From Lutimonas zeaxanthinifaciens (GTDB lineage: Bacteria > Bacteroidota > Bacteroidia > Flavobacteriales > Flavobacteriaceae): DNA of 64,000 nucleotides. Both the position numbers and the translations under genes were made by a program. The notes beneath the pieces are model-generated. The model saw nothing but the letters and a program-made list of their open reading frames with translations. It ran no database searches and was not told the origin of the DNA. The stretch spans positions 3,162,001-3,226,000 of the forward strand of contig NZ_CP129964.1 of assembly GCF_030503675.1 (NCBI RefSeq), written 5' to 3'. This document shows positions 27,408-36,963 of the stretch, piece after piece; the first letter of the stretch is position 1, and each line of letters opens with the position of its first letter.

Positions 27408-29993
27408 ATGAACGGTGTAAATGACTCATTAAAGTCTCGAAAGAAAAAGATATTCCAATGGCTCTTTAGTCTAATGGTTTTTCTAATGATCGGGATTTTT
27501 ATATTCCTAATAATGATTTTTAAAAACCAGGAAAAATTATATGAAAGGCAGGCAAATCGATATTATTCGTATCGTCTGGGTGATGAGTTAAGACAGACTG
27601 ATGATTATCTCACCGAATATTGCAAAAACTTTGTCATAACAGGGGATTCAATTTGGGAAAAGAGATATTGGGATCTTGTTGCAAAGCGAGAAGGGAAAGC
27701 TCCATTAAGAGGTGGAGCCAACACTTCTCTATTGGACAGTATGCAAAATATGGGGTTTTCTGATCAAGAATTTGACCTCTTAAAATTAGCCCTTCAAAAG
27801 TCAAATCAGCTTGTTAAAAAGGAGTCAATCGCGTTCAATGCAGCGAAAGGAATATTTTTGGATAGCGTGAATGAATTTAGCATCAGAAAAGAACCTAACA
27901 TTGAATTCGCTCTTCAGGTTTTACATGATAAAGAATACCTTCTTATGAAAAAAGAAATCATGGAACCCATCATTAAATTTGAGAGCCTGATTGAATCAAG
28001 GACGAAAGCTACAGTTGACAAATACAATGATAAAAGCCAACTCCTGCTTATTCTGACAATCCTGTCTATTCTGATTGCAGTTTTTATTTCCATAATAGCA
28101 TATAATTTAATTATTAAAAGGCTTGCATATATTGAAGATCTGGCAAATGAACTACGTCTAAAAACGAAGGAACAAGCATGTCTTTTCAAAATATCTCAAC
28201 TAACTGAAAGCACCGGTAAAAGTATCGAGCATGTTCTTGAAAGTGCCGTATCCATAATTCCATTTGGATGGAAATATCCAGAAAACACCAGTGCTCAAAT
28301 TGATTTCAAGGGTAATTTATATTCTTCGGTGAATTTTACCGTATCTCCCTGGACACAAGAGGCAACGATTAGAGCTGAAGGCAAATCGATTGGTACCATA
28401 AAAGTTTTCGTTCAAAAGGATGGATTAAGTGATTCTGAATCACCCTTTTTGGATGAGGAAATCGTGCTGATAGAATCGATTGCCTCTTTAATAAGTAGTT
28501 TCTATGAGAGAAAATCCTTTCTAGATAACTTGTCTGCAGCAAATGAGGAGCTGGCATCAGAGATCAGTTATAAAATTGAGACAGAAAAAGAGCTTAAAAA
28601 AAGTGATGAACGGTTTAAACTAGCAACTCAAGGCTCCAATGCAGGAATCTGGGATCTGGATGTAGCCAGTAGAATTGCATACTGGTCTCCATTACATTAT
28701 GAAATATTGGGATATTCGCCGGGAGAATTTACACCAACATTGGATTTCGTTAGAAGTATTGTTCATGAGGATGACAGGTCAATTTTTGATGAAATAGTTC
28801 AAAATCATGTCACGAAGGGCACAGCATTAGATTTTGAGGCTAGATTTTTTACAAAACAGAAGGAAGTTATATGGTGTAGGTCAATAGGCGCCTCATCTCG
28901 AGATAAAAATGGAAAATCGGTCAGAATTGTTGGTACTTTTGTGGATATAACGGATAAGAAGATGGCAGAAAAAGCTTTAGCTGATAAGGAGCAACAACTT
29001 CAATTTGCCTTAGATGCTTCCAATGAAGGAATATGGGAGATTAATGGAGATTGCAACTATATTGATTTTAGTGATCGGTGCTATACAATGTTGGGTTATA
29101 TTCCTGTACAGGATAACTCGAAACAATTCGATTTTTGGAAACGTTTAGTTTCCGATGAGAGTCAATCAAAGGCTCTAATCAATCAAATAGCTGAAATAAA
29201 ATTATCAGGATTTCATGATGGTATCTGCAGGATGCTTGCAGAGAATGGTGAATACAAGTGGATTCATACAAAAGGAAAAGCGGTTGAATTTTCAGAAGAT
29301 AATAAGCCGTTGAGAATTGTGGGAACAATGACTGATATAACTGAGAGGATGCGGCAAGAAGAAAAAATAGTCAGTACCATTTTAGAAACAGAAGACAAAG
29401 AACGGAGTAGAATCGCGAGAGAAATACATGACGGATTGCAGCAAACCATGTCTACCTCTTTGATGAGCTTGGAAAAAGTAAGAAGCTCAACAGATTTTGA
29501 GAATGAAGATGTATATGAAAGATTCCATATGGGTTATAAATTCCTAAAAAAGGCCATTGAGGAGAGTCGTAACCTCGCTCATAATTTAATGCCCAAAGTC
29601 GTGGATGAAAACGGTATCGTAAAAGCCATTCATTCGCTGATAAGCGCGATCCAAAACTCCTCGGAAACAATTTTTTATTTTGATGACAATCTTGGTGAAG
29701 AACGTTTGAAACTGTCCTATGAGATGACTCTTTACCGCATCACCCAGGAAGCGATCAACAACGTAATAAAATATGCCAATGCCACCAAATGTAATATTCA
29801 GCTTCTCAAACACTCCAATGTTTTAATGTTAACTATTGAAGACAATGGAGAGGGTTTTGATGCGGCGAATACAATTAATACCTTTGGCATCAATAGCATG
29901 CGTACAAGGGCTGAATCTATTGGAGGCTTTTTTGAAATCAATAGTCAGCCCCATAAGGGAACTCAGATATTTGTGGAATTGCCTTTAAATTAA
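27408..29993 (+). CDS. Membrane PAS-domain sensor histidine kinase (HisKA_3 type)
   Basis: An 861-residue sensor. A membrane helix at ~18-40 and another at ~210-232 enclose a periplasmic helical domain. A coiled coil follows, then a GAF-like segment (~240-370), two PAS domains (~400-525 and ~530-655, the first with FKLATQGSNAGIWDLDV) and a HisKA_3/HATPase_c kinase core. The phospho-acceptor is H674 in EIHDGLQQ. N-box and G-boxes follow (TQEAINNVIKYA, EDNGEGFD, and the terminal GTQIFVELP). Kinases of this type signal to LuxR/NarL-family regulators, and such a gene begins 4 bases downstream. Confidence 0.88.
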   Translation: MNGVNDSLKSRKKKIFQWLFSLMVFLMIGIFIFLIMIFKNQEKLYERQANRYYSYRLGDELRQTDDYLTEYCKNFVITGDSIWEKRYWDLVAKREGKAPLRGGANTSLLDSMQNMGFSDQEFDLLKLALQKSNQLVKKESIAFNAAKGIFLDSVNEFSIRKEPNIEFALQVLHDKEYLLMKKEIMEPIIKFESLIESRTKATVDKYNDKSQLLLILTILSILIAVFISIIAYNLIIKRLAYIEDLANELRLKTKEQACLFKISQLTESTGKSIEHVLESAVSIIPFGWKYPENTSAQIDFKGNLYSSVNFTVSPWTQEATIRAEGKSIGTIKVFVQKDGLSDSESPFLDEEIVLIESIASLISSFYERKSFLDNLSAANEELASEISYKIETEKELKKSDERFKLATQGSNAGIWDLDVASRIAYWSPLHYEILGYSPGEFTPTLDFVRSIVHEDDRSIFDEIVQNHVTKGTALDFEARFFTKQKEVIWCRSIGASSRDKNGKSVRIVGTFVDITDKKMAEKALADKEQQLQFALDASNEGIWEINGDCNYIDFSDRCYTMLGYIPVQDNSKQFDFWKRLVSDESQSKALINQIAEIKLSGFHDGICRMLAENGEYKWIHTKGKAVEFSEDNKPLRIVGTMTDITERMRQEEKIVSTILETEDKERSRIAREIHDGLQQTMSTSLMSLEKVRSSTDFENEDVYERFHMGYKFLKKAIEESRNLAHNLMPKVVDENGIVKAIHSLISAIQNSSETIFYFDDNLGEERLKLSYEMTLYRITQEAINNVIKYANATKCNIQLLKHSNVLMLTIEDNGEGFDAANTINTFGINSMRTRAESIGGFFEINSQPHKGTQIFVELPLN

Positions 29994-29997
29994 GTAT

Positions 29998-30651
29998 ATG
30001 AATGAAATAAGAGTAATTTTAGTAGACGATCATAGTATGATCAGGTATGGTCTGAGGTCATTTCTGGATGGTGATAGAATAGTGGTTGTAGCTGAAGCCA
30101 AAAATGGAAATGAAGCTTTGGAAATTTTAAAAAAAGAAGAGATCGATGTTCTTGTGACTGATATAATGATGCCCATAATGGATGGTATTGAACTCACGAA
30201 ACAGGTTGCTGAAAAGTATCCGAATACCCAGATCCTGGCTCATACTATGATGAATGATAGCCAGAACATAAAACGCATGTTGAATGCAGGTGCAAATGGA
30301 TATATATTGAAAGATTCTACCCAGGAAGAATTAATAAAAGCAATTCACACTGTCTCTAGAGGTGAGAATTATTATCCCGGAGATGTAACGCAAATTATAA
30401 TGGATGGATTTGGGTCCAAACCCAAACCCAAGAAGCGGACCTTTGCAGAGATAGCATTAACAGACAGAGAATTGCAAGTGTTGCACCTCATATGCAAAGA
30501 AAAATCCAACACAGAAATGGCGGAGGAATTGTTTGTCTCGGTAAGAACGATTGAGGCTCATAAACGTAACCTTATTGAAAAAACAGGTTGTCGAAATGTA
30601 GCAGGTTTGGTTTTATACGCCATTGAACAAAATTTATTCGACGATTTATGA
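29998..30651 (+). CDS. NarL/LuxR-family response regulator
   Basis: A 217-residue regulator: receiver domain (residues 1-125) with DD at 10-11, phospho-acceptor D55 in VTDIMMPIMDG and conserved K at ~105; then a LuxR-type helix-turn-helix (ALTDRELQVLHLICKEKSNTEMAEELFVSVRTIEAHK). It lies 4 bases after the kinase and must be its partner. It probably controls the genes downstream (31049-35616), although the target is not proven. Confidence 0.9.
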   Translation: MNEIRVILVDDHSMIRYGLRSFLDGDRIVVVAEAKNGNEALEILKKEEIDVLVTDIMMPIMDGIELTKQVAEKYPNTQILAHTMMNDSQNIKRMLNAGANGYILKDSTQEELIKAIHTVSRGENYYPGDVTQIIMDGFGSKPKPKKRTFAEIALTDRELQVLHLICKEKSNTEMAEELFVSVRTIEAHKRNLIEKTGCRNVAGLVLYAIEQNLFDDL

Positions 30652-30692
30652 TTGCGATATAAAGTCTGCATAACATATTCATATCGATAGTT

Positions 30693-30839
30693 TCAAATTT
30701 GCTTTTCCCTTGATTTTTCGTCCCTTATTCTTTTGAATTCCTCTTGTAGGAATATTTTAGATGATAGAAATTTTCCATTATCTACACTATCCTTATATAC
30801 TGCATATGTCTTACTCTCGTAAGACTCAACCAGGTTCAT
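30693..30839 (-). CDS. Possible small protein (48 aa)
   Basis: In the ~400-base gap after the response regulator a minus-strand frame encodes 48 charged residues, beginning MNLVESYESKTYAVYKD and ending RDEKSREKQI. A purine-rich GGAGG sits just before its ATG, unusual for a phylum where such signals are weak. A 14-residue open segment ending MEDTAA overlaps its start. It could be a genuine small gene or a fragment of a decayed one. No homologue comes to mind. Nothing else is seen in 30652-31048 except the motif at 30940. Confidence 0.3.
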   Translation of the reverse strand: MNLVESYESKTYAVYKDSVDNGKFLSSKIFLQEEFKRIRDEKSREKQI

Positions 30840-30939
30840 TAATCCTCCATAAAACAACCTTCAGGTTCTATGTTTGACATAAAGGTGCGTAGTCTGTGTT
30901 TTGAAACTCAAGAACACTAAGTAAAATACCTATGGAATA

Positions 30940-30950
30940 TGTGAATCACC
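30940..30950. repeat. GTGAATCACC motif upstream of the MBL-fold gene
   Basis: TGTGAATCACC contains the inverted repeat GTGA-A-TCAC and shares 10 bases with the longer palindrome at 34599, upstream of another gene in the same group. This suggests a common operator, about 100 bases before the ATG at 31049. Confidence 0.3.
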
Positions 30951-31048
30951 AGAATTGTATATATCAGAAATTCCACAATACCAGATACTTACAATAGCTC
31001 CATCTTTGTCATGTGAAATTTAATCTTTAATACCAAAACTAAATAAAC

Positions 31049-32866
31049 ATGAAACTAAAACTATTTATTTTAAGTCTGACACTGGGCCTCGTAACAACAT
31101 TAACGGGTCAGAATCAGGAAGCCTATATGGGAGGTGAAGCAGAATTAGTAACCTTACCCAACGGTGGAGTCATCAACAAAAAAGCACCGGAATTAGTTGC
31201 AAAAACGCATATTTCGGAGCCTAATATTATTCACGTAACTGAGGGTATATGGAGTTTTGAAGGCTATTCCTTTGCCAACTTTGTTGTAATTGAAGGAGAA
31301 ACAGGCTTGATCGTTTATGATGCAGGTGAAGATAATGACGATTCCAGGCGCTTTATGAAAGCACTCAGAAAAGTAAGTGATAAACCTATTCACACCATAA
31401 TCTATAGTCATTCTCATTATGTGTGGGGAGGAAGAGTTATGATTGAAGATAATGAGAATATTACGGTTATTGGTCATCCAATGCTTAATAAAAATATTCT
31501 TGAAAGTGGAGGCGCAGGAGCCTCTGTTCCAGAACTAGCACCGGTACTAACAGGAAGGATCTATGAACAATTTAATGTATACCTGCCTTCAGAAGGAATA
31601 GATGCTCCATTGGCTAAGAGCCCAATAGGGAGCAATGATAAAGAATTTATTCCTGTTACAAAAACTGCACAAAATGAAGAAATAGTTGTAATTGATGGAA
31701 TTAAAATGCAATTCTTTACGAATTACCACAGTGATACCAATGATTGTTTGATGGTATTTCTACCAGAAAAAGGTACTATACTCAACAACATATATTGGCC
31801 CGCCTTCCCCAATCTATATACTTTAAGAGGTTCTGTTTATCGTGACCCACTTCCTTGGATAGAAGGCTTAAAGAAGATCAAAAGCTTACAAGCGGATCAT
31901 ATGATCAACACCCACGCCACAGCAGTATCAGGCAAGGAAAATGTATCAGAGGCTGTTACCAATTATCATGATGCTCTAGCATTTACCTACGATCAAACAA
32001 TTCGGAGAATCCTACTGGGCGAATCACCTGATGAACTTCGTCACACTATTCAATTGCCGGAGCATTTGGCCGAATGGCCTGAAAACCAGCTCACCTATGG
32101 AGAAATGAGCTATTATCCCCCGAACATATATAACTATGCCCTGGGCTGGTTCGATGGCAATGCATCAAATATCAATCCTGTTCATCCTAATGTTGAGGCA
32201 GAAAAAATCGTCGAAGGTTTTGGTGGAATAAAAAACATGATAGAAGCTATAGAAAAGGCCATGAAAAATAAAGAATATGCATGGGCCAACCAACTCTCTG
32301 AATATTTATACAAGGTATATCCAAATGACCAGGATGTTCGTCAGTTAAAAGCCGATGCCCTGAGAATGATGGGACAACTAACCATAGCATCAATACCCAG
32401 ATCATTTTACCTTTCGCAGGCCAGAGCTTTAGAAAATGAAGTGAGTGTTTTACATACGGTAATGCCTTCTAAACATCAAATTTTGGGTTCTGATCCGGGA
32501 ACTTATGTAAATATGATGCGTGTGAGAATTGATCCTGAAAAAAGCATGGATACTGACAAGATCATATCATTTGAATTTACAGATATTGAAACCGATGCCG
32601 CTTTCGCTTTGCATGTTCGACGTGGTGTTGCTGAATATGTAAAAGAGCCTGCCGAATATTATAGAAAAAGTGATGTAAAAATCATGCTGCCACGCGAACT
32701 ATATGCCGAATACTATACGGGTACAATTTTGTTACATGATTTACTGACAAATAAAAATGTGACTATTGTAGGTAACAAGAAAGACGCAAAACGAATTCTA
32801 GAAATGTTTGACCAGTACAACGCTGCAGAACCTAATTTCAAATTCAAAATGGAAATTCAGAATTAG
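31049..32866 (+). CDS. Alkylsulfatase-like MBL-fold protein with a degenerate metal site
   Basis: A 605-residue exported protein (signal peptide LKLFILSLTLGLVTTLTGQ) with the layout of linear alkylsulfatases (SdsA1/BDS1): a metallo-beta-lactamase domain (~65-330), dimerisation domain (YGEMSYYPPNIYNYALGWF onward) and an SCP2-like C-terminal domain. The metal motif HxHxDH, normally HSHxDH here, reads H121-S-H123-Y-V-W, so the Asp and third His are absent. The AExxT... segment preceding YTLRG, which normally supplies acidic metal ligands, reads ILNNIYWPAFPN. It may bind one metal or none, or act differently. It is followed by a tannase-like gene after 56 bases. Confidence 0.82.
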   Translation: MKLKLFILSLTLGLVTTLTGQNQEAYMGGEAELVTLPNGGVINKKAPELVAKTHISEPNIIHVTEGIWSFEGYSFANFVVIEGETGLIVYDAGEDNDDSRRFMKALRKVSDKPIHTIIYSHSHYVWGGRVMIEDNENITVIGHPMLNKNILESGGAGASVPELAPVLTGRIYEQFNVYLPSEGIDAPLAKSPIGSNDKEFIPVTKTAQNEEIVVIDGIKMQFFTNYHSDTNDCLMVFLPEKGTILNNIYWPAFPNLYTLRGSVYRDPLPWIEGLKKIKSLQADHMINTHATAVSGKENVSEAVTNYHDALAFTYDQTIRRILLGESPDELRHTIQLPEHLAEWPENQLTYGEMSYYPPNIYNYALGWFDGNASNINPVHPNVEAEKIVEGFGGIKNMIEAIEKAMKNKEYAWANQLSEYLYKVYPNDQDVRQLKADALRMMGQLTIASIPRSFYLSQARALENEVSVLHTVMPSKHQILGSDPGTYVNMMRVRIDPEKSMDTDKIISFEFTDIETDAAFALHVRRGVAEYVKEPAEYYRKSDVKIMLPRELYAEYYTGTILLHDLLTNKNVTIVGNKKDAKRILEMFDQYNAAEPNFKFKMEIQN

Positions 32867-32922
32867 TCATGACGGTCATCAAATTGAGAAATTTTTAGTA
32901 ATACAAATTAAAAAAGTAAAAA

Positions 32923-34497
32923 ATGAAAACAAAAATTATAACAATCTTAATAATTTTCGTCAGTATCGGTCTGATTGCTGACACGATGAAAAACGAATCG
33001 ATTGAGCTAAATAGCTTTGATCCCGAAAAGTTGAAGGATCAAATCAATATGTCAGAAGTAACAATATCTTCCATCACTCAAGAATCTGAATACGCTCCCC
33101 ATGTAAAGGTAGCAGGAGTAATTGGAAAAAACATAAAATTCGAATTACTATTACCCGACAATTGGAACGGAAAGTTTGTCATGGGTGGTGGTGGTGGTTT
33201 TGCCGGTTCGGTTATCAACTTCGCCCTGACATACGGTGCAGTTGAGCGAGGTTATGCCACAGTGGGAACCGACACCGGACATGAAGGAAATCCTCTTGAC
33301 GGAAGTTGGGCCCTGAATGATATGGAAGCTATCACCAATTTTGGTCACCTCGCGGTTCATCGCACAGCGGTCAATGCGAAGGCGATGATTGAAAAATATT
33401 ATCAAAAGGAGATCGACTTCAGTTACTTCTTGGGATGTTCAAGGGGTGGAGGCCAGGCACTCATGGAGGCGCAGCGATACCCTGAGGATTTTGATGGAAT
33501 TGTGGCAGGTGCACCTGCCTATAACTGGACGCATGGCATGGCGGCTACTATGGTTCACAACATGAAATATATGTATCCTAACCCGGATGATTTGAACGAA
33601 CCTATGATAAGCAAGTCTGACCTTGAGCTAATAGAGAGAACCTATCTGGAATTATATGACGAACTGGATGGGATAAAAGACGGAATAATAAACGACCCAT
33701 CAGTGGTTAATTTTGATGTTGATGTTGAGCTGATTATGTGTGAAGGAGAAAAAACCGCAAATTGTTTAACTGCGGAACAGATTGAGGTACTTAGGGCGAT
33801 CTATTCAGGGGCAACAGATCCCTGCGGTAACCCTTTGTTTTATGGCTTGCCAATTGGCGGGGAGACAGATGAAGGAGGATGGTTTAAGTGGCTGACCGGT
33901 GGTTTTAATAATATTGGGAGTGTTTCCGATTTTCAGGCAGGCGTAACATCAGAATTTGAACCTCCTCATGTGCCCAATATTCAATTTGGGTTTGGAACAG
34001 AAGTCATGAAAAACTTAATTTTTCATGATTCCAACTGGACCTATAAGGATTACAATTTTGAAAATTTTGATGATAATTCCAGACTTGCGGCTCATACTTT
34101 AAATGCCACCAGCCCTGATTTATCTGAATTTCGAAGTAGGGGTGGCAAACTATTGATGTATACCGGCTGGTCCGATGTGGCAATAAGTGCCTATGGTACC
34201 ATTGGATATTACGAAGATGTTGTTGCCCATGATCCGAGTGCTGCTGATGATGTTAAGTTGTATATGATGCCCGGAGTACTTCATTGTCTTGGTGGAAATG
34301 GACCTTGGTTTATCAACTGGATTGATGAAATTGACAAATGGGTTGCTGGAAACAATTCCCCAGAGGAACTTACCGTCTACTTTGTTGATGAGAACATGGA
34401 ACCAGATGGTTCAAGACTTTTATGCCCTTATCCAAGTGTTCCTCAATATGACGGTCAAGGAAACCCAAGAGATGTCAAGAGCTTTGTATGTGACTAA
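32923..34497 (+). CDS. Tannase/feruloyl esterase family alpha/beta-hydrolase, exported
   Basis: A 524-residue exported esterase (hydrophobic leader IITILIIFVSIGLIA). The family signature is LGCSRGGGQALMEAQRYP with catalytic S173, the acid D418 in YTGWSDVAIS, and H454 in PGVLHCLGG. The flanking C172 and C455 fit the CS-D-HC motif, whose disulfide brings Ser and His together in tannases and feruloyl esterases. A lid domain (residues ~230-400) lies between. Enzymes of this family cleave esters of phenolic acids, such as those in plant or algal material. It follows the MBL protein by 56 bases and may be co-transcribed. Confidence 0.88.
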   Translation: MKTKIITILIIFVSIGLIADTMKNESIELNSFDPEKLKDQINMSEVTISSITQESEYAPHVKVAGVIGKNIKFELLLPDNWNGKFVMGGGGGFAGSVINFALTYGAVERGYATVGTDTGHEGNPLDGSWALNDMEAITNFGHLAVHRTAVNAKAMIEKYYQKEIDFSYFLGCSRGGGQALMEAQRYPEDFDGIVAGAPAYNWTHGMAATMVHNMKYMYPNPDDLNEPMISKSDLELIERTYLELYDELDGIKDGIINDPSVVNFDVDVELIMCEGEKTANCLTAEQIEVLRAIYSGATDPCGNPLFYGLPIGGETDEGGWFKWLTGGFNNIGSVSDFQAGVTSEFEPPHVPNIQFGFGTEVMKNLIFHDSNWTYKDYNFENFDDNSRLAAHTLNATSPDLSEFRSRGGKLLMYTGWSDVAISAYGTIGYYEDVVAHDPSAADDVKLYMMPGVLHCLGGNGPWFINWIDEIDKWVAGNNSPEELTVYFVDENMEPDGSRLLCPYPSVPQYDGQGNPRDVKSFVCD

Positions 34498-34543
34498 TCT
34501 GATTACACTATGGTGATTACACATGAAAGGTGATTTAGAATAT

Positions 34544-34571
34544 ATCCGGTTCTTTTAGGGCCGGATTTTTT
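34544..34571 (+). terminator. Intrinsic terminator after the tannase-like gene
   Basis: A GC-rich stem (ATCCGG paired with CCGGAT, loop of about 12 bases) is followed by seven T residues, 47 bases past the stop codon. It ends the transcript of the preceding genes. Confidence 0.7.
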
Positions 34572-34598
34572 TCATCCACAGTTGCAGCTACAGTTGAC

Positions 34599-34625
34599 TA
34601 GGTGAATCACCTAAGCATTAGGTGA
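34599..34625. promoter_or_regulatory. Candidate operator: TAGGTGA-A-TCACCTA plus a third half-site
   Basis: A perfect 7-base inverted repeat (34599-34613) is followed by a further TAGGTGA half-site at 34619-34625. It lies about 90 bases before the dehydrogenase ATG. Ten bases of it are shared with the motif at 30940. It may bind the response regulator encoded at 29998, though this is only proximity. Confidence 0.45.
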
Positions 34626-34716
34626 ATTAATAAAGTTCACACATTCTGCATTTCACGGACATGTACCTTTCCTGATATTCTGAAATTTGTGGTATAAATA
34701 AATAAAAACAGAAAAA

Positions 34717-35616
34717 ATGAAAATTACAAATGTTATGATCGCCGGTGGTGGAACCTTAGGCTCCCAAATTGCCTGGCAAACAGCCTTCAATGGATTTAAA
34801 GTAATTGTTTACGATGCCTTCGATGAAGGGTTGAAAAGGAGTAAAAATTTCCATAATCAATTCGCTTCCTTGTTTCTTAAAGAAAGAGGTGCTGGTCAGT
34901 CTGAAATTGAAGAAACCTTCGATAGATTATCATACACAACTAATTTGACTAATGCAGTAAATGATGTAGACCTCATTATTGAAGCGGTCCCTGAAAACTT
35001 TGAAATAAAGAAAGGTTTTTATACAAAGCTTGCATCCGTTGCTCCGGTCAAAACAATATTCACAACAAATTCATCTACACTGCTTCCAAGTGATTTTGCT
35101 GCTCTTACCGGCCGACCAGATAAATTCCTGGCACTTCATTTTGCGAATAATATTTGGGATGCAAATGTTGGAGAAGTGATGGGGCATGAAGGAACAGACC
35201 CAAAGATATTTGACAGGGTCGTAAAGTTTGCATCTGAAATAGGTATGGTTCCAATTCCCATTTATAAAGAACAGAATGGCTATATCCTCAATTCTTTGTT
35301 AGTGCCATTTTTAGATGCTGCTGGAGATCTGTTGGTAAATGATGTGGCTACTCCGGAATCAATAGATAAATGTTGGAGTATTTCAATGGGTCGCACAACT
35401 ATTGGGCCCTGTGCTATTATGGATATAATAGGTATGCGGACCATTTATCAGATCAGCATGCTTTGGGCTGAAAAGACAAATAGTGAAGCACACCTAAAAC
35501 GAGCACAATATATAAAAGAGAACTTTATTGATAAAGGCAAGTTTGGTGTGGAGTCTGGCGAAGGATTTTATAAGTATCCAAATCCAATATACCAGGAACC
35601 GGACTTCCTAAAATAG
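34717..35616 (+). CDS. 3-hydroxyacyl-CoA dehydrogenase family protein
   Basis: A 299-residue NAD-dependent dehydrogenase. The Rossmann fingerprint IAGGGTLGSQIAWQ is at residues ~8-21, then the family signatures TTNSSTLLPSDFA, ALHFANNIWDANVGEVMGHE (with the catalytic His), and a C-terminal helical domain. Such enzymes interconvert 3-hydroxyacyl- and 3-oxoacyl-CoA, as in butyrate or fatty-acid metabolism. It stands separately behind a terminator and a candidate operator. Confidence 0.82.
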   Translation: MKITNVMIAGGGTLGSQIAWQTAFNGFKVIVYDAFDEGLKRSKNFHNQFASLFLKERGAGQSEIEETFDRLSYTTNLTNAVNDVDLIIEAVPENFEIKKGFYTKLASVAPVKTIFTTNSSTLLPSDFAALTGRPDKFLALHFANNIWDANVGEVMGHEGTDPKIFDRVVKFASEIGMVPIPIYKEQNGYILNSLLVPFLDAAGDLLVNDVATPESIDKCWSISMGRTTIGPCAIMDIIGMRTIYQISMLWAEKTNSEAHLKRAQYIKENFIDKGKFGVESGEGFYKYPNPIYQEPDFLK

Positions 35617-35765
35617 ACACAAACAATGTTAATTCCGCAACAAATGCAATGGTTCTTATCAAAACCAATGCGTATAGGGTGAATTTGATAAATATTTAAA
35701 GGTGACAAGTTTTTTCCTCACTAATAAAAAAGTTACAATTTGAATTTGATTAAAAACAATCGACA

Positions 35766-36278
35766 ATGAATTTTGAAATACAACAAATGATAACGAGCGC
35801 TTTCGTTGTATTGATCGCTTTGATCGCCAAATTCTCAGCCAAACGGTTGCTGGAGAGGACACAGATAAAACAACAATTTCAGAATCGGAGAAAAACACTG
35901 ATTTCGAAAGTCATGACACTGGGTATATTTTTTATCACAACTATTATTATACTCGGTATATGGGAAGTTCATCCAGAAGACCTCTCTATTTATCTGGCTT
36001 CAGTTTTCACGATCATTGGTGTGGCTTTCTTTGCACAATGGTCACACCTTTCCAATATTACAGCTGCGATAATCATTTATTTTAATCATCCGGTAGCTAT
36101 AGGAGACAAGATAATGGTACAAGATGAGAAGCCAATACAGGGCAAAATAACAGATATTGGATTATTTGTCACTACGATGATAATGGAAGACAAAAGGAAG
36201 ATTATTTTCGCGAATACACTTTTTTTACAGAAAATACTTTTCACAAATATCGATAACAATAAAAATATTGAATTATGA
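35766..36278 (+). CDS. Short MscS-like mechanosensitive channel protein, first of a pair
   Basis: A 170-residue membrane protein with about three hydrophobic helices and one beta domain. The pore-helix region (FTIIGVAFFAQWSHLSNITAAI) and HPVAIGDKIMV are the MscS TM3 and beta-domain features. It lacks the large C-terminal vestibule domain of full MscS, stopping soon after the beta domain. It ends 4 bases into the next gene (ATGA overlap), so the pair is translationally coupled. Confidence 0.75.
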   Translation: MNFEIQQMITSAFVVLIALIAKFSAKRLLERTQIKQQFQNRRKTLISKVMTLGIFFITTIIILGIWEVHPEDLSIYLASVFTIIGVAFFAQWSHLSNITAAIIIYFNHPVAIGDKIMVQDEKPIQGKITDIGLFVTTMIMEDKRKIIFANTLFLQKILFTNIDNNKNIEL

Positions 36279-36820
36279 ATTGGGAATCTAGTCAAGTATT
36301 AGTCAGTGTCCTTTTTATTGCTACAGCTATTGGGCTTAAAATTAGCACGTATTATCTTATTCGTAAAGTTACCCGAAAATTTGGATTTAAAATAGCTCGA
36401 CAGGCAACGATAGCACGGATCATAAATCTTGCCTTAATCGTTTTGACGGTAATGATACTATTAATCGTTTGGGAAGTTAATTCTGAAGATCTGTTTCTGT
36501 ATTTAGCCTCTTTATTTACGGTTCTGGGTATTGCCTTTTTTCATCAGCGTTCTCATTTGTCGAATATCACCGCTGGTATAATGCTTTTCTTCAGTCATAG
36601 AGCAAAAGTTGGTGATTTTGTCACTATTTATGATGCCGATGATACTACTGGTGGAAAAATTGAAGATATTGGATTATTATTTGTAACAATAATAAGTAAA
36701 AACAATGACCGAATTATGATCTCGAATACAAGGTTTTTACAAAAGACAGTTTCAATTGAACAACTTCATATCGGTCAGAAAACAAACAATACAGAGAATT
36801 TGAATGTTAATTCCCATTGA
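36275..36820 (+). CDS. Short MscS-like mechanosensitive channel protein, second of a pair
   Basis: A 181-residue paralogue of the preceding protein with the same layout (FTVLGIAFFHQRSHLSNITAGI, SHRAKVGDFVTIYDAD). The two arose by tandem duplication and probably form a mixed assembly. A hairpin-capable sequence, ATTCACTG and CAGTGAAT, lies at 36854-36886 after its end. Repeat copy F follows. Confidence 0.75.
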   Translation: MNWESSQVLVSVLFIATAIGLKISTYYLIRKVTRKFGFKIARQATIARIINLALIVLTVMILLIVWEVNSEDLFLYLASLFTVLGIAFFHQRSHLSNITAGIMLFFSHRAKVGDFVTIYDADDTTGGKIEDIGLLFVTIISKNNDRIMISNTRFLQKTVSIEQLHIGQKTNNTENLNVNSH

Positions 36821-36963
36821 CAATATAAATTTTAATGGTATTTGATGTGATTAATTCACTGGTCTATAAGTTGTAATACAGTGAATCTAAACTTTTGCAC
36901 AAAAAAAATTACATTATAAAATGAATGGAATAAAAGAGCATTAAGATTTACCCTCCTAAAAAC

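Noticed and set aside
36854-36886. Inverted repeat ATTCACTG/CAGTGAAT after the MscS pair as a terminator
   Set aside because: The loop is 17 bases and no T run follows, so it is not a convincing intrinsic terminator.
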